A stretch of 42,533 nucleotides of DNA from Magnetococcales bacterium (GCA_015232865.1 JADFYU010000001.1:182706-225238); one strand, 5' to 3'. Shown: positions 15,512-24,447, counted from the first letter of the stretch. The notes: generated from the sequence alone by a model not told the origin. A program made the numbers and translations.

Positions 15512-17668
15512 TTAGGTGGCCTGTTTTTCTGAAAGTTTTTTAATATTAAGCAGGGCTGTCACGAAGAGCAGATAAAGAGCAAAGTCCAAGGGGCCGCTAC
15601 TGCCACCGCCGGAGTGACTGGGCCGGGGTGACGAGAAAAGGGGAGTGGCGGTGTCGACCCGGCGGGATTGAATAGGAGCGATCTGTCGTTGTTGACTGGC
15701 GTTCTGTTCTTTTTCAATCCGTTTGGCATTGTTTCGGGTAATTCCCAGCCGTTGAAACGCCTCCTCTCGGACCACGACCATGGAGGTGTGGTCGGTGACC
15801 AGGCCATACTGGCTGGCGAGATCGACTTGTGCCTGTTTGCGGTCATCGCTTTCACCCTCAATCTGCTGGTTGTCGTCCATCTCCTGAAGGGTCGCATAGG
15901 CCCAGATCCGTTCCAGTTCCGGGTTGCGCTCGTCATGGTCGGGAAAGTCAAATTGAGTTTTATATACTTTTTTCTCGCCGTTTACGTTGGCGGTCAGGGT
16001 GACAACAGCGGTTCCACCCTGCCGATAATGGCCGAGCAAATTTAACGATTGGCCTCGATAAATCGTGCCGATTCGTTGGGGGGAGAAGGCTTCAGCCTTA
16101 ACCCCGTCTATGGTCACCGTTACATCTCTGAAGGCGTTGTGGGTGGCTTTTGCCGTGGCGGATAATACGGCCCCGATGATATCGTCATTATTAGACAGGC
16201 TGATGGAAAAGCCGTTGGATGCCTTTGTCAAACTCTCCAGCAAAGGCCGGTTGGCGCTGTTGCCCATAACCAGGGTAAACAACCGGACGTCTTGCTTGTT
16301 GAGCAGATCGAGAAACTGTTTTTTTTCGGTATTGCCGACATTGGCCACGCCGTCGGTAACCAGAATCAGGCCGGTGGGTCGGTCGGAATCCAGGTGGGTC
16401 AAGCCCCGCTCCAGACCGTTATACAGATTGGTGCCGCTGCCGGGTTTAATGGCTCGCAACTGAGCGATGGCGTTTGAAACCGACTCGGCAGTGACCGAAG
16501 TAAAACCGTTGGTTATTTCAAAGGCGGATTGATCGAAGAGGATCAGTCGGAACCGGTCGTCCCGGCGCATTTTTTGGAGACTTTTGGTGATTCCATCGGC
16601 CAGGGTTAAAAATTTGCCGCGCATGGATCCGGATTTATCCAGAACGAACACCCAATCCTGACCGCCTTGAATCGGTTTTAAATCGTCTCCGGGTGTGAAG
16701 GTCATCTGAAACGTGCCGGTTTTGTTGGGTCCGGCTTTATAAGCGGTCAGATCCACCGATCCGGGCAGGCCCTTTTTTTGCCGCCAATAGGTGACGATAT
16801 CCTGGTTAAGATGAAAGGAGGAACCGCTCGGATTAAGGGATTGTGTCGGGTTGGGCAGTTGGTTGTCCTCTTGGTTGTCGGTGGTTTGACTTTGAAATGG
16901 AGCCGGTTGACCGTTATCCAGATGGATCTTCCAGTTGCCGTCGGAGTCCCTGATGGCCGGAGCACTCAGAGAGCCGCCCAGAGCCATGGCCTCGACCGGA
17001 TAGGTCGAGCGAAGGGTTAAATCAAAACTAAAATGGCCGATCACCTCATCGTTGGCGGTCCAAAATGCGGTTTTGTTCTCATCCACACCCCCCTCTTCCA
17101 ACGGGTAGAGATAACGGCCCATGCCGGTATCGATCTGGGTCGATTGGATGTATTTCAGACGAATGTGGGCGCTGGAGGTGGCCCGCACCGGCCAGACCGA
17201 AACATCGAAGGTTTTATACGCCTGCTTTTCCATTAATCCAGCCTCCCGACCAGCTTTTTTTTCCGCTTCGTAGACCGCTTTGGCCTCCTGTTTAGGCAAG
17301 ACCTCGCCGTGAATCGGTTTGCCGTCAATCCAATAGGTAAACTGGGCGACGGCGGCTTTTTCCGGCACCGGGAAGGAGTAGATGGCGGTTAAATCCTGAT
17401 TGTGGGGATTTTTAAAGATTTGATCCACCGTCGTAACGGCGTACCCCTCTTCGATGACAACGGAAACCCGATGGTCCTGAATGGATAGTTCAGGTAAGGC
17501 GTGGTTGGTCGGCGTCAGCAGTCCGGCCGCATCGGCTTCGGAACTGGCCAGGCCAGCACCCATGGTGCAGGCCAGTAGTGCCGCCAGGGTCCGGGTGGTG
17601 CCTCTTTTTGTCTGGTATAAATCAGTTGGGGTTTGCTGATAATCGGCTCGGCTATTCTGAATAGTCAT
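15512..17668 (-). CDS. VIT/vWA-domain surface protein with GlyGly-CTERM sorting signal
   Basis: A 718-residue exported protein. The start is the ATG at 17668, with GGGAG six bases upstream; an in-frame ATG 14 codons earlier is less likely. A Sec signal sits near residues 24-47 (TLAALLACTMGAGLASS then ADA). A VIT domain covers about 55-180 (FPVPEKAAVAQFTYWIDG, then KQEAKAVYEAEKKAGREAG). A von Willebrand A domain covers about 338-505 with an intact metal site: DKSGS (344-348), Thr in GSGTN (near 413) and Asp in VTDG (near 439). The C-terminus has GGGSSG, one helix and basic residues, the layout of GlyGly-CTERM. The closest architecture I know is the marine proteobacterial sortase target protein, which ends in an LPXTG-like motif. 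The likely processing enzyme is the rhombosortase downstream. Ligand and surface role are unknown. Confidence 0.85.
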   Translation of the reverse strand: MTIQNSRADYQQTPTDLYQTKRGTTRTLAALLACTMGAGLASSEADAAGLLTPTNHALPELSIQDHRVSVVIEEGYAVTTVDQIFKNPHNQDLTAIYSFPVPEKAAVAQFTYWIDGKPIHGEVLPKQEAKAVYEAEKKAGREAGLMEKQAYKTFDVSVWPVRATSSAHIRLKYIQSTQIDTGMGRYLYPLEEGGVDENKTAFWTANDEVIGHFSFDLTLRSTYPVEAMALGGSLSAPAIRDSDGNWKIHLDNGQPAPFQSQTTDNQEDNQLPNPTQSLNPSGSSFHLNQDIVTYWRQKKGLPGSVDLTAYKAGPNKTGTFQMTFTPGDDLKPIQGGQDWVFVLDKSGSMRGKFLTLADGITKSLQKMRRDDRFRLILFDQSAFEITNGFTSVTAESVSNAIAQLRAIKPGSGTNLYNGLERGLTHLDSDRPTGLILVTDGVANVGNTEKKQFLDLLNKQDVRLFTLVMGNSANRPLLESLTKASNGFSISLSNNDDIIGAVLSATAKATHNAFRDVTVTIDGVKAEAFSPQRIGTIYRGQSLNLLGHYRQGGTAVVTLTANVNGEKKVYKTQFDFPDHDERNPELERIWAYATLQEMDDNQQIEGESDDRKQAQVDLASQYGLVTDHTSMVVVREEAFQRLGITRNNAKRIEKEQNASQQRQIAPIQSRRVDTATPLFSSPRPSHSGGGSSGPLDFALYLLFVTALLNIKKLSEKQAT

Positions 17669-17710
17669 GGTTTGCTCCCTTTTTGCATAAGTTAATTTGC
17701 AATATAACAT

Positions 17711-17727
17711 AGCAACCCACCGGCCAA
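17711..17727 (-). promoter_or_regulatory. Sigma-54 (RpoN) promoter of the vWA surface-protein gene
   Basis: On the minus strand the sequence is TTGGCCGGTGGGTTGCT. The -24 GG (17725-17724) and -12 GC (17713-17712) are separated by exactly ten bases, as sigma-54 requires, and TTGGC and TTGCT match the consensus. Transcription would start near 17700, giving a leader of about 32 bases that carries the ribosome binding site of the gene starting at 17668. The neighbouring divergent gene encodes a sigma-54 activator. Confidence 0.75.
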
Positions 17728-17825
17728 CTGGTTTTTTATTGGTTTTTTGTAGTAATAACAGTTATTTATGTTTGTGTTGTGGCGGGATTGTAATTAATGA
17801 TTTGTTTATTTATAATCAAAAAATG

Positions 17826-17853
17826 TATACTCATTGTTCATAAAATGAATATA
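17826..17853. promoter_or_regulatory. Inverted repeat, candidate activator binding site
   Basis: TATACTCATT (17826-17835) and AATGAATATA (17844-17853) form a 10-bp inverted repeat with one mismatch and an 8-base spacer. Its centre is about 140 bases upstream of the predicted sigma-54 start site, the usual distance for an enhancer-binding protein. It is also about 100 bases before the activator gene, so autoregulation is possible. Confidence 0.4.
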
Positions 17854-17884
17854 GATGGTGAAAATTTTTTGTGGGTATCGTGTT

Positions 17885-17890
17885 TATAAT
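17885..17890 (+). promoter_or_regulatory. Candidate -10 box for the sigma-54 activator gene
   Basis: A perfect TATAAT lies 69 bases before the chosen ATG in an AT-rich region. No good -35 box is visible at 16-18 bases upstream, so this is tentative. Confidence 0.3.
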
Positions 17891-17958
17891 TTAATAATTG
17901 CGGTTGAGGGTCTGGGCTGACAACGGCTGTTTCCAGTTTGAAGAAGGGCGTATCTAAT

Positions 17959-19443
17959 ATGGTTCAGGATTCAGGTTTGCGATCGGAAGAGCGGGATTTA
18001 TTGACCTGTTTGGCCGAGGCGATATTTTTAAATCCCTTCAATGAGTCGCCGCAGCCTCTTGATCAACTGCTGCCCAAGGTTTGTCTGGCCAATCAGAGTC
18101 GCCATGAATTTCGCCTCAATGCCATAAGCCCGGTATTGACGGACCGGATTGCCGAGTTGGACAGGCGGGGGTTGAACAGCATTCGGGCCTTTGATCGGGC
18201 GGATCGATCCATTGTCGAGTATGCCTATCTGTTTCAACTCTATCAGGAGGTGGTGGACCGTTTTGATCAACTGATTGTTGAGCAGAGTCGGCCTGGAGCG
18301 GTGCTGGCTCCGGTTCCATTTGCTTCTGATCTGCTCTCTCAAATGCGAACGCGTGGAATTTCGACCCCGGACAGTCTGCGCTATATCGGTCTGTTTTATC
18401 AGTTACGCCGTGCCTACTATTTTATCGTTCAATCTTTGGTCGGCGATAGTCCCTCCATGAAAAAACTGCGTTATTCTCTGTGGAATAATATCTTTACCTG
18501 GGATGTTCGTAATTATGACCAGTATCTCTGGGGACGAATGGAGGATTTCTCCACCCTGTTGCTGGGAGAAACCGGCAGTGGCAAGGGAGCGGCCGCCGCC
18601 GCTATCGGTCGTTCGGGGTTTATTCCTTTTGACCGGGAAAGCGGTCGGTTTACAGAAAATTTCATGGAAACCTTTGTTGCCATCAATCTGTCGCAATTTT
18701 CTGAAAACATCATTGAATCTGAGTTGTTCGGGCATAAAAAAGGGGCGTTTACCGGGGCAGTGGACAACCATAAAGGGGTGTTTGAACGGTGTAGCACCAA
18801 CGGGGCGTTATTTCTTGATGAAATTGGTGATGTCTCCTCGCACGTTCAGATTAAACTGCTTAAAGTGGTTCAAGAGCGTACCTTTACTCCGGTCGGCAGC
18901 CGTCTGGAACAGCGGTTTTCTGGTCGGGTGATTGCTGCTACCAATCGTTCGTTGCAGCAATTACGTCAGGAAGGATGTTTTCGGGACGACTTTTATTACC
19001 GGCTCTGTTCCGATGAAATTGTCGTCCCCCCCTTGCGTCAGCGTATCCGTGAGCAGCCGGGGGAGTTGGCCCGCATGGTCGGTTTTCTGGTTTTTCGGAC
19101 CACGGGCAGCGAGAGTAAAATCTTGACGGAGCGGGTCTTGGCGGCGCTCTCGGCGGATCTGCCAAAAAACTACGGTTGGCCGGGCAATGTTCGGGAGTTG
19201 GAGCAGGCGGTACGCCGGATTCTGCTCACCGGTCGTTATGGTGGCGATCCTCTGGTTGGCTTGGAAAAACCGGACCATCAATTTTATCAACAGTTTCAAC
19301 ACGGTGATTTTAGTGCAAAAGAGCTGTTAAGCCGCTATTGCCAGGGCTTGTATAAACAGTATAGCAGTTATGAAGAGGTGGCCAAACGGCTGGAGCTGGA
19401 TCGGCGAACGGTTAAAAAATATATCCACGGCGACTCATCTTAA
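17959..19443 (+). CDS. Sigma-54-dependent transcriptional activator (AAA+)
   Basis: A bacterial enhancer-binding protein of 494 residues that remodels sigma-54 RNA polymerase by ATP hydrolysis. Residues 1-185 form a helical N-terminal region I do not recognise; it is neither a phosphoacceptor receiver nor an obvious GAF or PAS domain. The AAA+ domain has Walker A GETGSGKG (203-210), the sigma-54 contact loop GAFTGA (262-267), Walker B GALFLDEIGD (about 282-291), the arginine-finger region FRDDFYYRL, and GWPGNVRELEQ. The C-terminus carries a helix-turn-helix (YEEVAKRLELDRRTVKKYI). I chose ATG 17959, preceded by AAGGG; a TTG at 17938 in frame has no ribosome binding site. It is divergent from the vWA gene with its sigma-54 promoter, its most likely target. 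Confidence 0.88.
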   Translation: MVQDSGLRSEERDLLTCLAEAIFLNPFNESPQPLDQLLPKVCLANQSRHEFRLNAISPVLTDRIAELDRRGLNSIRAFDRADRSIVEYAYLFQLYQEVVDRFDQLIVEQSRPGAVLAPVPFASDLLSQMRTRGISTPDSLRYIGLFYQLRRAYYFIVQSLVGDSPSMKKLRYSLWNNIFTWDVRNYDQYLWGRMEDFSTLLLGETGSGKGAAAAAIGRSGFIPFDRESGRFTENFMETFVAINLSQFSENIIESELFGHKKGAFTGAVDNHKGVFERCSTNGALFLDEIGDVSSHVQIKLLKVVQERTFTPVGSRLEQRFSGRVIAATNRSLQQLRQEGCFRDDFYYRLCSDEIVVPPLRQRIREQPGELARMVGFLVFRTTGSESKILTERVLAALSADLPKNYGWPGNVRELEQAVRRILLTGRYGGDPLVGLEKPDHQFYQQFQHGDFSAKELLSRYCQGLYKQYSSYEEVAKRLELDRRTVKKYIHGDSS

Positions 19444-19509
19444 TTATTCCAGATAATCCAAAAGCGGCGTGTATCAGATGTATGGCATTTATGTTTTGGG
19501 GAGAGAAAA

Positions 19510-22500
19510 ATGAGAGGCAGTCAGTTTAATCTATTGGTACAGCGTCGTCTGTTACCGCTCTTTTTGACACAATTTTTAGGGGCTTTGAACGATAACCTGT
19601 TTAAAAACGGGTTGGTTATGCTGATCACCTATCGGATTGCAGTGGAAAGTGGTCAAAACAGTCAGCTTTTGGTGACGTTGGCGGCGGGTTTGTTCATTTT
19701 ACCCTTTTTTCTTTTTTCGGCCATAGCCGGGCAGTTGGCGGACAAAATGGAAAAATCGGCGCTGATTCGACGCATCAAAATAGCCGAGATCATCATCATG
19801 GCTCTGGGAGCTGTGGGATTGATGATGGCCAATGTTTGGTTTTTGCTGGGGGTTCTCTTCTTGATGGGCAGCCAGTCGGCTTTTTTTGGCCCGGTCAAGT
19901 ATGCCATTTTGCCGGATCATCTCTCTCAACAAGAGCTGATCGGAGGCAACGCCTTGGTGGAGGCGGGCACCTTTTTGGCTATTTTATTGGGCACCATTGG
20001 CGGTGGCTTGACCATCTTATCCGATCAGGGCACCACCCTCATCTGTCTGACCATCATTCTCTTTGCCCTCTGTGGTTGGTGGGCCAGTCGATTCATCCCG
20101 GAAGCGCCAGCGGCTGATCCGGGGTTGGTTTTGAAAAAAAATATTTTGGTTGAGACTTTGCGCATGATGAAATTGACTACCCAGCGTCGGGATATCTTCC
20201 TCTCTATTTTGGGTATTTCCTGGTTTTGGTTGGTTGGGGCCACCTATTTGACCCAGTTCCCAACTCTGGCCAAGGAGGTGATCGGTGCCAACGAAGAGGT
20301 GGTGACCCTGTTTTTGGCGGTTTTTTCCGTGGGCATCGGTCTGGGTTCTTTGTTGTGTAACCGTTTGCTGGCCGGAGAGGTCAGCGCTCAATATGTTCCG
20401 CTGGCGGCGTTGGGTATGGCGGTGTTTTCTCTGGATCTGGTCTATTCGGCCCATCAAGTCGTCTCAGAGCCAGGTGTTTTAATAGGGGGTGCTGCTTTTT
20501 TATCTTTTGGGGCCAACTGGCGGTTGCTCATCGATCTGCTGCTAATCGCCATTTGCGGCGGCATCTATATCGTTCCGCTCTACAGTATTTTGCAAAGCCG
20601 CAGTGAGGAGTCCAATCGCTCTCGGATCATCGCTGGCAACAACATCATGAACGCCCTGTTTATGGTCGCCTCAGCGGTCATCACCCTTGGACTGCTGGCT
20701 AGTGGTTTTGTCGTCACTCAGGTGTTTTTATTCATGGCCATTGCCAACGTTCTGGTCGCCTTCTACATTTGTAAATTACTGCCGGATCTGATTGTTAAAC
20801 AAATTTTGGCTCAGTTGTTCCGGCTGTTCTATCGGGTCGAGTTGAAGGGCTGGGAGCATTTTGCCAAAGTGGGCCATAAATCGGTGATTGTGGTCAACCA
20901 TGTCTCCTTTTTGGACCCGGCCCTGCTGGCCACCTTTTTGCCCGGTCGTCCGACCTTTGCCGTCAATACCGAGATTGCCAAAAAATGGTGGGTCAAACCG
21001 GCGTTTCGCCTCATCGACACCTACGCCCTGGACCCGACAAGCCCCTTCGCCTTGAAAGGATTGACCCAAGCGGTTCGACAGGGCCGCCATTGTGTCATCT
21101 TTCCAGAAGGACGCATTACCGTCACCGGGGCCTTGATGAAAATATTTGAGGGACCGGGCCTGATAGCCGACCGAGCCGATGCAACCATTCTACCTATACG
21201 CATCAGTGGAGCGGAATATACCCCTTTTTCCAGGCTCAAGGGCAAGGTCAGAATTCGCTGGTTTCCCAAGATCACCCTGACCATGCTGCCACCCACCCGT
21301 TTTGAAATCCCAGAAGAGATCAAGGGCCGAAACCGACGCCAGTTGATTGCCCATAGACTCTATGACCTGCTCTCGGAAATGATGTTTCAGACCAGTACGG
21401 TCGATCGGACCCTGTTTGGCGCTTTGACCGATGCCCGTGTGATTCATGGTGGTCGTTTTGAAGTGCTGGAGGATATGGCCAGAAAACCGGTTACCTATCA
21501 TGGGTTGATCACGATGAGCTTGATTCTGGGCGAGCGGTTTAAACGGTTTACCAAACCCCAAGAGCGGGTTGGTCTGCTGCTGCCCAACGTGATAGGCGCA
21601 GTGAGTAGTTTTTTTGCTCTACAGTCGGGAGGGCGGATTCCGGCGATGTTGAATTTTTCAACGGGCCTGAAAAACATGCTCTCGGCCTGCTCCACAGCCG
21701 AAATTGCCACCATCATCACGTCGCGCCGCTTTGTCGAAATGTCGGGTTTGGCCGAGACCATTGCTGCCTTGAGCCATGTGGCCACTATCGTCTATCTGGA
21801 GGATATGGGGCGTGAGATCGGCTGGATGGACAAAATAAAAGGGGTGGTTGCCGGTCGATTGGCCGGATATTTTGAACGGCAATCGGGTGATTGCGGTAAT
21901 CGCCCGGCAGTGGTTCTGTTTACCTCCGGCTCAGAAGGGGTTCCCAAGGGGGTGGTGTTGAGCCATCGCAACGTACTGTCGAATATCCGTCAATTGAGCG
22001 CCCGTATCGATTATAATCCGACGGATATCGTCTTTAACGCCCTGCCGGTTTTTCACTCGTTCGGTCTGACCGGTGGATTGCTACTACCAAACCTGTCCGG
22101 TATCAAAACTTTTCTCTATCCCTCTCCTCTCCATTATCGCATCGTCCCGGAGATGGTCTATGACAGCAACGCCACCATCTTGTTCGGAACCGATACCTTT
22201 TTAAAAGGATATGCACGGGTTTCCAACCCTTATGACTATTACAGTGTTCGCTATGTTTTTGCCGGAGCCGAGAAGGTCAAAGATGAAACCCGCCGGGTTT
22301 GGATGGACAAGTTTGGTTTGCGGATTTTTGAGGGTTATGGGGCGACCGAAACCTCTCCGGCTTTAACGACCAATACCGCCATGCACTACCGCCCCGGAAC
22401 CGTTGGCCGGTTTCTGCCGGGCATTACCTATCGATTGGAGCCGGTTCCCGGTATTGAAAAAGGCGGACGCCTGTATGTATCCGGTCCCAACGTCATGAGC

Positions 22501-22917
22501 GGCTATCTGAAAGCGGATAATCCCGGAAAGTTGGAACCACCCGAAGGGGGGTGGTATGACACCGGCGATATTGTCGAGGTCGATGACGAAGGGTTTGTAA
22601 AAATTGCCGGTCGGGCCAAACGGTTTGCCAAGGTGGGCGGCGAGATGGTCTCTCTGACAGCGGTTGAATCCCATGCCGCTTCGGTCTGGCCTGGTTTTAG
22701 CCATGCGGTCGTCGCCTCTAACGATGCCAAACGCGGCGAGCAGTTGATTTTGCTGACCGACTGTGCCGATGCCAGCCGGGGTGCACTGTTGGCCGATGCC
22801 AAAAAGCAGGGCATATCGGAGTTGATGGTGCCGAAGACCATTATAATAGTCGATAAAATCCCGGTTCTGGGCACCGGCAAGACCGATTATGTCCGTGTTC
22901 AGGCTTTGGTAAAATAG
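19510..22917 (+). CDS. aas: Aas-type fusion: lysophospholipid transporter, 2-acyl-GPE acyltransferase and acyl-ACP synthetase
   Basis: A 1135-residue inner-membrane protein joining three activities that E. coli splits between LplT and Aas. Residues 1-415 are an MFS flippase (QFLGALNDNLFKN near the start, as in LplT). Residues 430-620 are a PlsC-type acyltransferase with NHVSFLDP (HX4D near 464) and FPEGRITVTGALM near 532. Residues 650-1130 are an AMP-binding synthetase with the P-loop LFTSGSEGVPKG near 804, GYGATE near 940 and a C-terminal Lys in GTGKTDY. Together they import lyso-phosphatidylethanolamine and re-acylate it with an acyl group activated on ACP. GGAGAG precedes the ATG. It starts 66 bases after the sigma-54 activator gene, so read-through is possible but no functional link is known. 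Confidence 0.93.
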   Translation: MRGSQFNLLVQRRLLPLFLTQFLGALNDNLFKNGLVMLITYRIAVESGQNSQLLVTLAAGLFILPFFLFSAIAGQLADKMEKSALIRRIKIAEIIIMALGAVGLMMANVWFLLGVLFLMGSQSAFFGPVKYAILPDHLSQQELIGGNALVEAGTFLAILLGTIGGGLTILSDQGTTLICLTIILFALCGWWASRFIPEAPAADPGLVLKKNILVETLRMMKLTTQRRDIFLSILGISWFWLVGATYLTQFPTLAKEVIGANEEVVTLFLAVFSVGIGLGSLLCNRLLAGEVSAQYVPLAALGMAVFSLDLVYSAHQVVSEPGVLIGGAAFLSFGANWRLLIDLLLIAICGGIYIVPLYSILQSRSEESNRSRIIAGNNIMNALFMVASAVITLGLLASGFVVTQVFLFMAIANVLVAFYICKLLPDLIVKQILAQLFRLFYRVELKGWEHFAKVGHKSVIVVNHVSFLDPALLATFLPGRPTFAVNTEIAKKWWVKPAFRLIDTYALDPTSPFALKGLTQAVRQGRHCVIFPEGRITVTGALMKIFEGPGLIADRADATILPIRISGAEYTPFSRLKGKVRIRWFPKITLTMLPPTRFEIPEEIKGRNRRQLIAHRLYDLLSEMMFQTSTVDRTLFGALTDARVIHGGRFEVLEDMARKPVTYHGLITMSLILGERFKRFTKPQERVGLLLPNVIGAVSSFFALQSGGRIPAMLNFSTGLKNMLSACSTAEIATIITSRRFVEMSGLAETIAALSHVATIVYLEDMGREIGWMDKIKGVVAGRLAGYFERQSGDCGNRPAVVLFTSGSEGVPKGVVLSHRNVLSNIRQLSARIDYNPTDIVFNALPVFHSFGLTGGLLLPNLSGIKTFLYPSPLHYRIVPEMVYDSNATILFGTDTFLKGYARVSNPYDYYSVRYVFAGAEKVKDETRRVWMDKFGLRIFEGYGATETSPALTTNTAMHYRPGTVGRFLPGITYRLEPVPGIEKGGRLYVSGPNVMSGYLKADNPGKLEPPEGGWYDTGDIVEVDDEGFVKIAGRAKRFAKVGGEMVSLTAVESHAASVWPGFSHAVVASNDAKRGEQLILLTDCADASRGALLADAKKQGISELMVPKTIIIVDKIPVLGTGKTDYVRVQALVK

Positions 22918-22925
22918 GGAGGGGG

Positions 22926-23285
22926 TTATTTAGGCGAGAGAGACGCTGTTTTCTGTCGACAACGGGGGCAGAGGACTCTTTTCCCGCGCTCTTCAATCTG
23001 CCACTGTTCTTGTAAAGCTCGGTCGATGGTGCCGACAAACCAAGTGTGACCATCAAATGGGCGCCGGCCTTTGGACCGGGGGTGAATGGTCTCTTTTGGC
23101 GATGTGGTTTCGAGTATTCGACGATCTTGTACTTTTCGTCTGCTTGCGTTTTGGCTTCGGCGGTCGGCCTGCAAAAAGGGGACGATTTCAGCCGTGGTCC
23201 GTGGCTCTTGTTGTTTTCGTCTATCTTTTTGATGGAGTTTTTCCGGGTTGCAAACGTCGCAGTAGACAATGTGTGGCTCGGCCAT
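22926..23285 (-). CDS. Small zinc-ribbon-like protein of unknown function
   Basis: A 119-residue basic protein with two CxxC pairs, CDVC near residue 9 and CPRC near residue 107, which could bind one zinc ion between the ends of the chain. The middle is rich in Arg, Lys and Gln, including RRSQNASRRKVQDRR, and is probably disordered or nucleic-acid binding. The start is well supported by AGGGA seven bases upstream of the ATG. It converges on aas, ending nine bases away. I do not recognise the family. Confidence 0.65.
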   Translation of the reverse strand: MAEPHIVYCDVCNPEKLHQKDRRKQQEPRTTAEIVPFLQADRRSQNASRRKVQDRRILETTSPKETIHPRSKGRRPFDGHTWFVGTIDRALQEQWQIEERGKRVLCPRCRQKTASLSPK

Positions 23286-23460
23286 GTTTACGTCCCTACC
23301 GTTGAACTTCTGTGGAGGGAGACGAATCCTCTCTCCACTCTGGAAGGGGTGGCTGGATCAGGATTTTCATCGGAGCATATTCGGAACAACTGGCTACCCA
23401 TTGCACCCTTTTTACTAAGAGTCGTCCATATGGACAGCTCCTTAGGGCTGCGGAAAAAAT

Positions 23461-23486
23461 AAAAAGGTGGCTTCCGCCACCTTTTT
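23461..23486. terminator. Bidirectional intrinsic terminator
   Basis: Stem AAAAAGGTGGC (23461-23471) and GCCACCTTTTT (23476-23486) with a TTCC loop has a run of T on either strand. It lies ten bases beyond the stop of the minus-strand gene at 23496, which it should terminate. Confidence 0.85.
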
Positions 23487-23495
23487 GCTCTGCCA

Positions 23496-23861
23496 TCAAG
23501 CCGCAATGGCTTTTGGATCTTTGCTGAAATCGATCGGTTTTTGGGGTTTGGATCGGGTTTTCAAGCCGATGTTCAATCTTTTCTCCAGTTGAGCCAAAGC
23601 CCAGCTTGGATCGATGTTGACCAGAGAGCAGATCCAGTTGAAGGCACCGGGTTCCATGGATTTTGAATAGAACCATTTTTTCAACGTGCTATAATCATAT
23701 CGGAAAACAGGATCTTCCAGAATCTCTGAATTCTCTTTTTTGAACCGCTCCAGGGCAACCAGATCTCGTACCGCACGATCCATGACTGCCATCCATAAAT
23801 GGGTGTCGTTGTTGTCGTGGCTGTGTTGCTCAGTAGAGGTCATGCTATATGTGCTCTCCAT
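23496..23861 (-). CDS. Small protein with a WIC-x5-IDP motif, function unknown
   Basis: About 121 residues from the ATG at 23861, with AGGAG about 11 bases upstream. A second ATG at 23843 is also possible, and the frame is open to 23936. The middle has MAVMDRAVRDLVALERF, then FRYDYSTLKKWFYSK, then FNWICSLVNIDPSWALAQL. This resembles small proteins of phages and some Gram-negative chromosomes in which a conserved Trp or Phe precedes an Ile-Cys and a Leu/Ile-Asp-Pro, but I cannot name a characterised member. It ends in a basic tail. The strong terminator next to its stop supports it being an expressed single gene. The upstream region is AT-rich. Confidence 0.65.
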   Translation of the reverse strand: MESTYSMTSTEQHSHDNNDTHLWMAVMDRAVRDLVALERFKKENSEILEDPVFRYDYSTLKKWFYSKSMEPGAFNWICSLVNIDPSWALAQLEKRLNIGLKTRSKPQKPIDFSKDPKAIAA

Positions 23862-24285
23862 AGCGATCTTCGCTCCTATATGAAGGTAGATTGTTATTGG
23901 GATATGGAACAAACCCGCACTTTGTTGCGAGTGCACAAGAAACTATCACTTCTTAAAAAAAAATTCATCAACTTTTTGCCCTCAAACCAAATTTTTTTCT
24001 CCCTTGTTTTTTTTGTATAGAAGAAGGGATTTTTTATTTAATGTCAATATATTTCAAATGGTTAAATTTTTTTTATTGATAGATTTAATTATACTTTAGT
24101 TAAATGTAGAATATATTTTTTTATCGATTTGTCTATGTAAAACTGAGGCTGTTTTCCTTTCTTAACTTGGATAAAACGTGCTCAGCACCGCTGTTCTCGG
24201 GTCTGGTGTTTCCCTGTTTTATTGTTGAACCAGAAAGGAGTTTTGCCGGCCTAATCTCATTTAACCTGATATGAAAGAGAGAAAA
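23862..24285. other. AT-rich intergenic region, 424 bases
   Basis: This region separates the WIC-motif gene from the truncated Ppx/GppA gene. Its central part, 23950-24140, is very AT-rich with long T runs. No gene, repeat or RNA is evident; promoters for both flanking genes probably lie here. Confidence 0.4.
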
Positions 24286-24447
24286 ATGAAATTAGCTGCT
24301 ATTGATGTCGGATCAAATGCTGTTCGTTTGTTGATATCTAATGTTTATGAAATTGGCGACTGGAAACCGCTGTTGCGCAAAGCGGATTTGTACCGTGTTC
24401 CGGTTCGTTTGGGAGAAGATGCGTTTGTTCGGGGAGCGAGAGATTGA
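24286..24447 (+). pseudogene. ppx: Truncated 5' end of a Ppx/GppA phosphatase gene
   Basis: A 53-codon ORF begins with the family N-terminus: MKLAAIDVGSNAVRLLISNV, the first phosphate-binding loop of the ASKHA fold, then DLYRVPVRLGEDAFVRG. Full Ppx/GppA proteins exceed 300 residues. Here similarity is lost after GEDAFVRG (near 24435) and the frame stops at 24447. A purine-rich ribosome binding site (GAAAGAGAG) precedes the ATG, so it may still be translated. The break suggests a deletion or rearrangement joining it to the sequence beyond the umuC gene. It cannot be an active exopolyphosphatase. Confidence 0.8.

Noticed and set aside
19480..19509. Sigma-54-like TGGCAT before aas
   Set aside because: No GC at the -12 position, and it lies too close to the start codon to leave room for a leader with the ribosome binding site.
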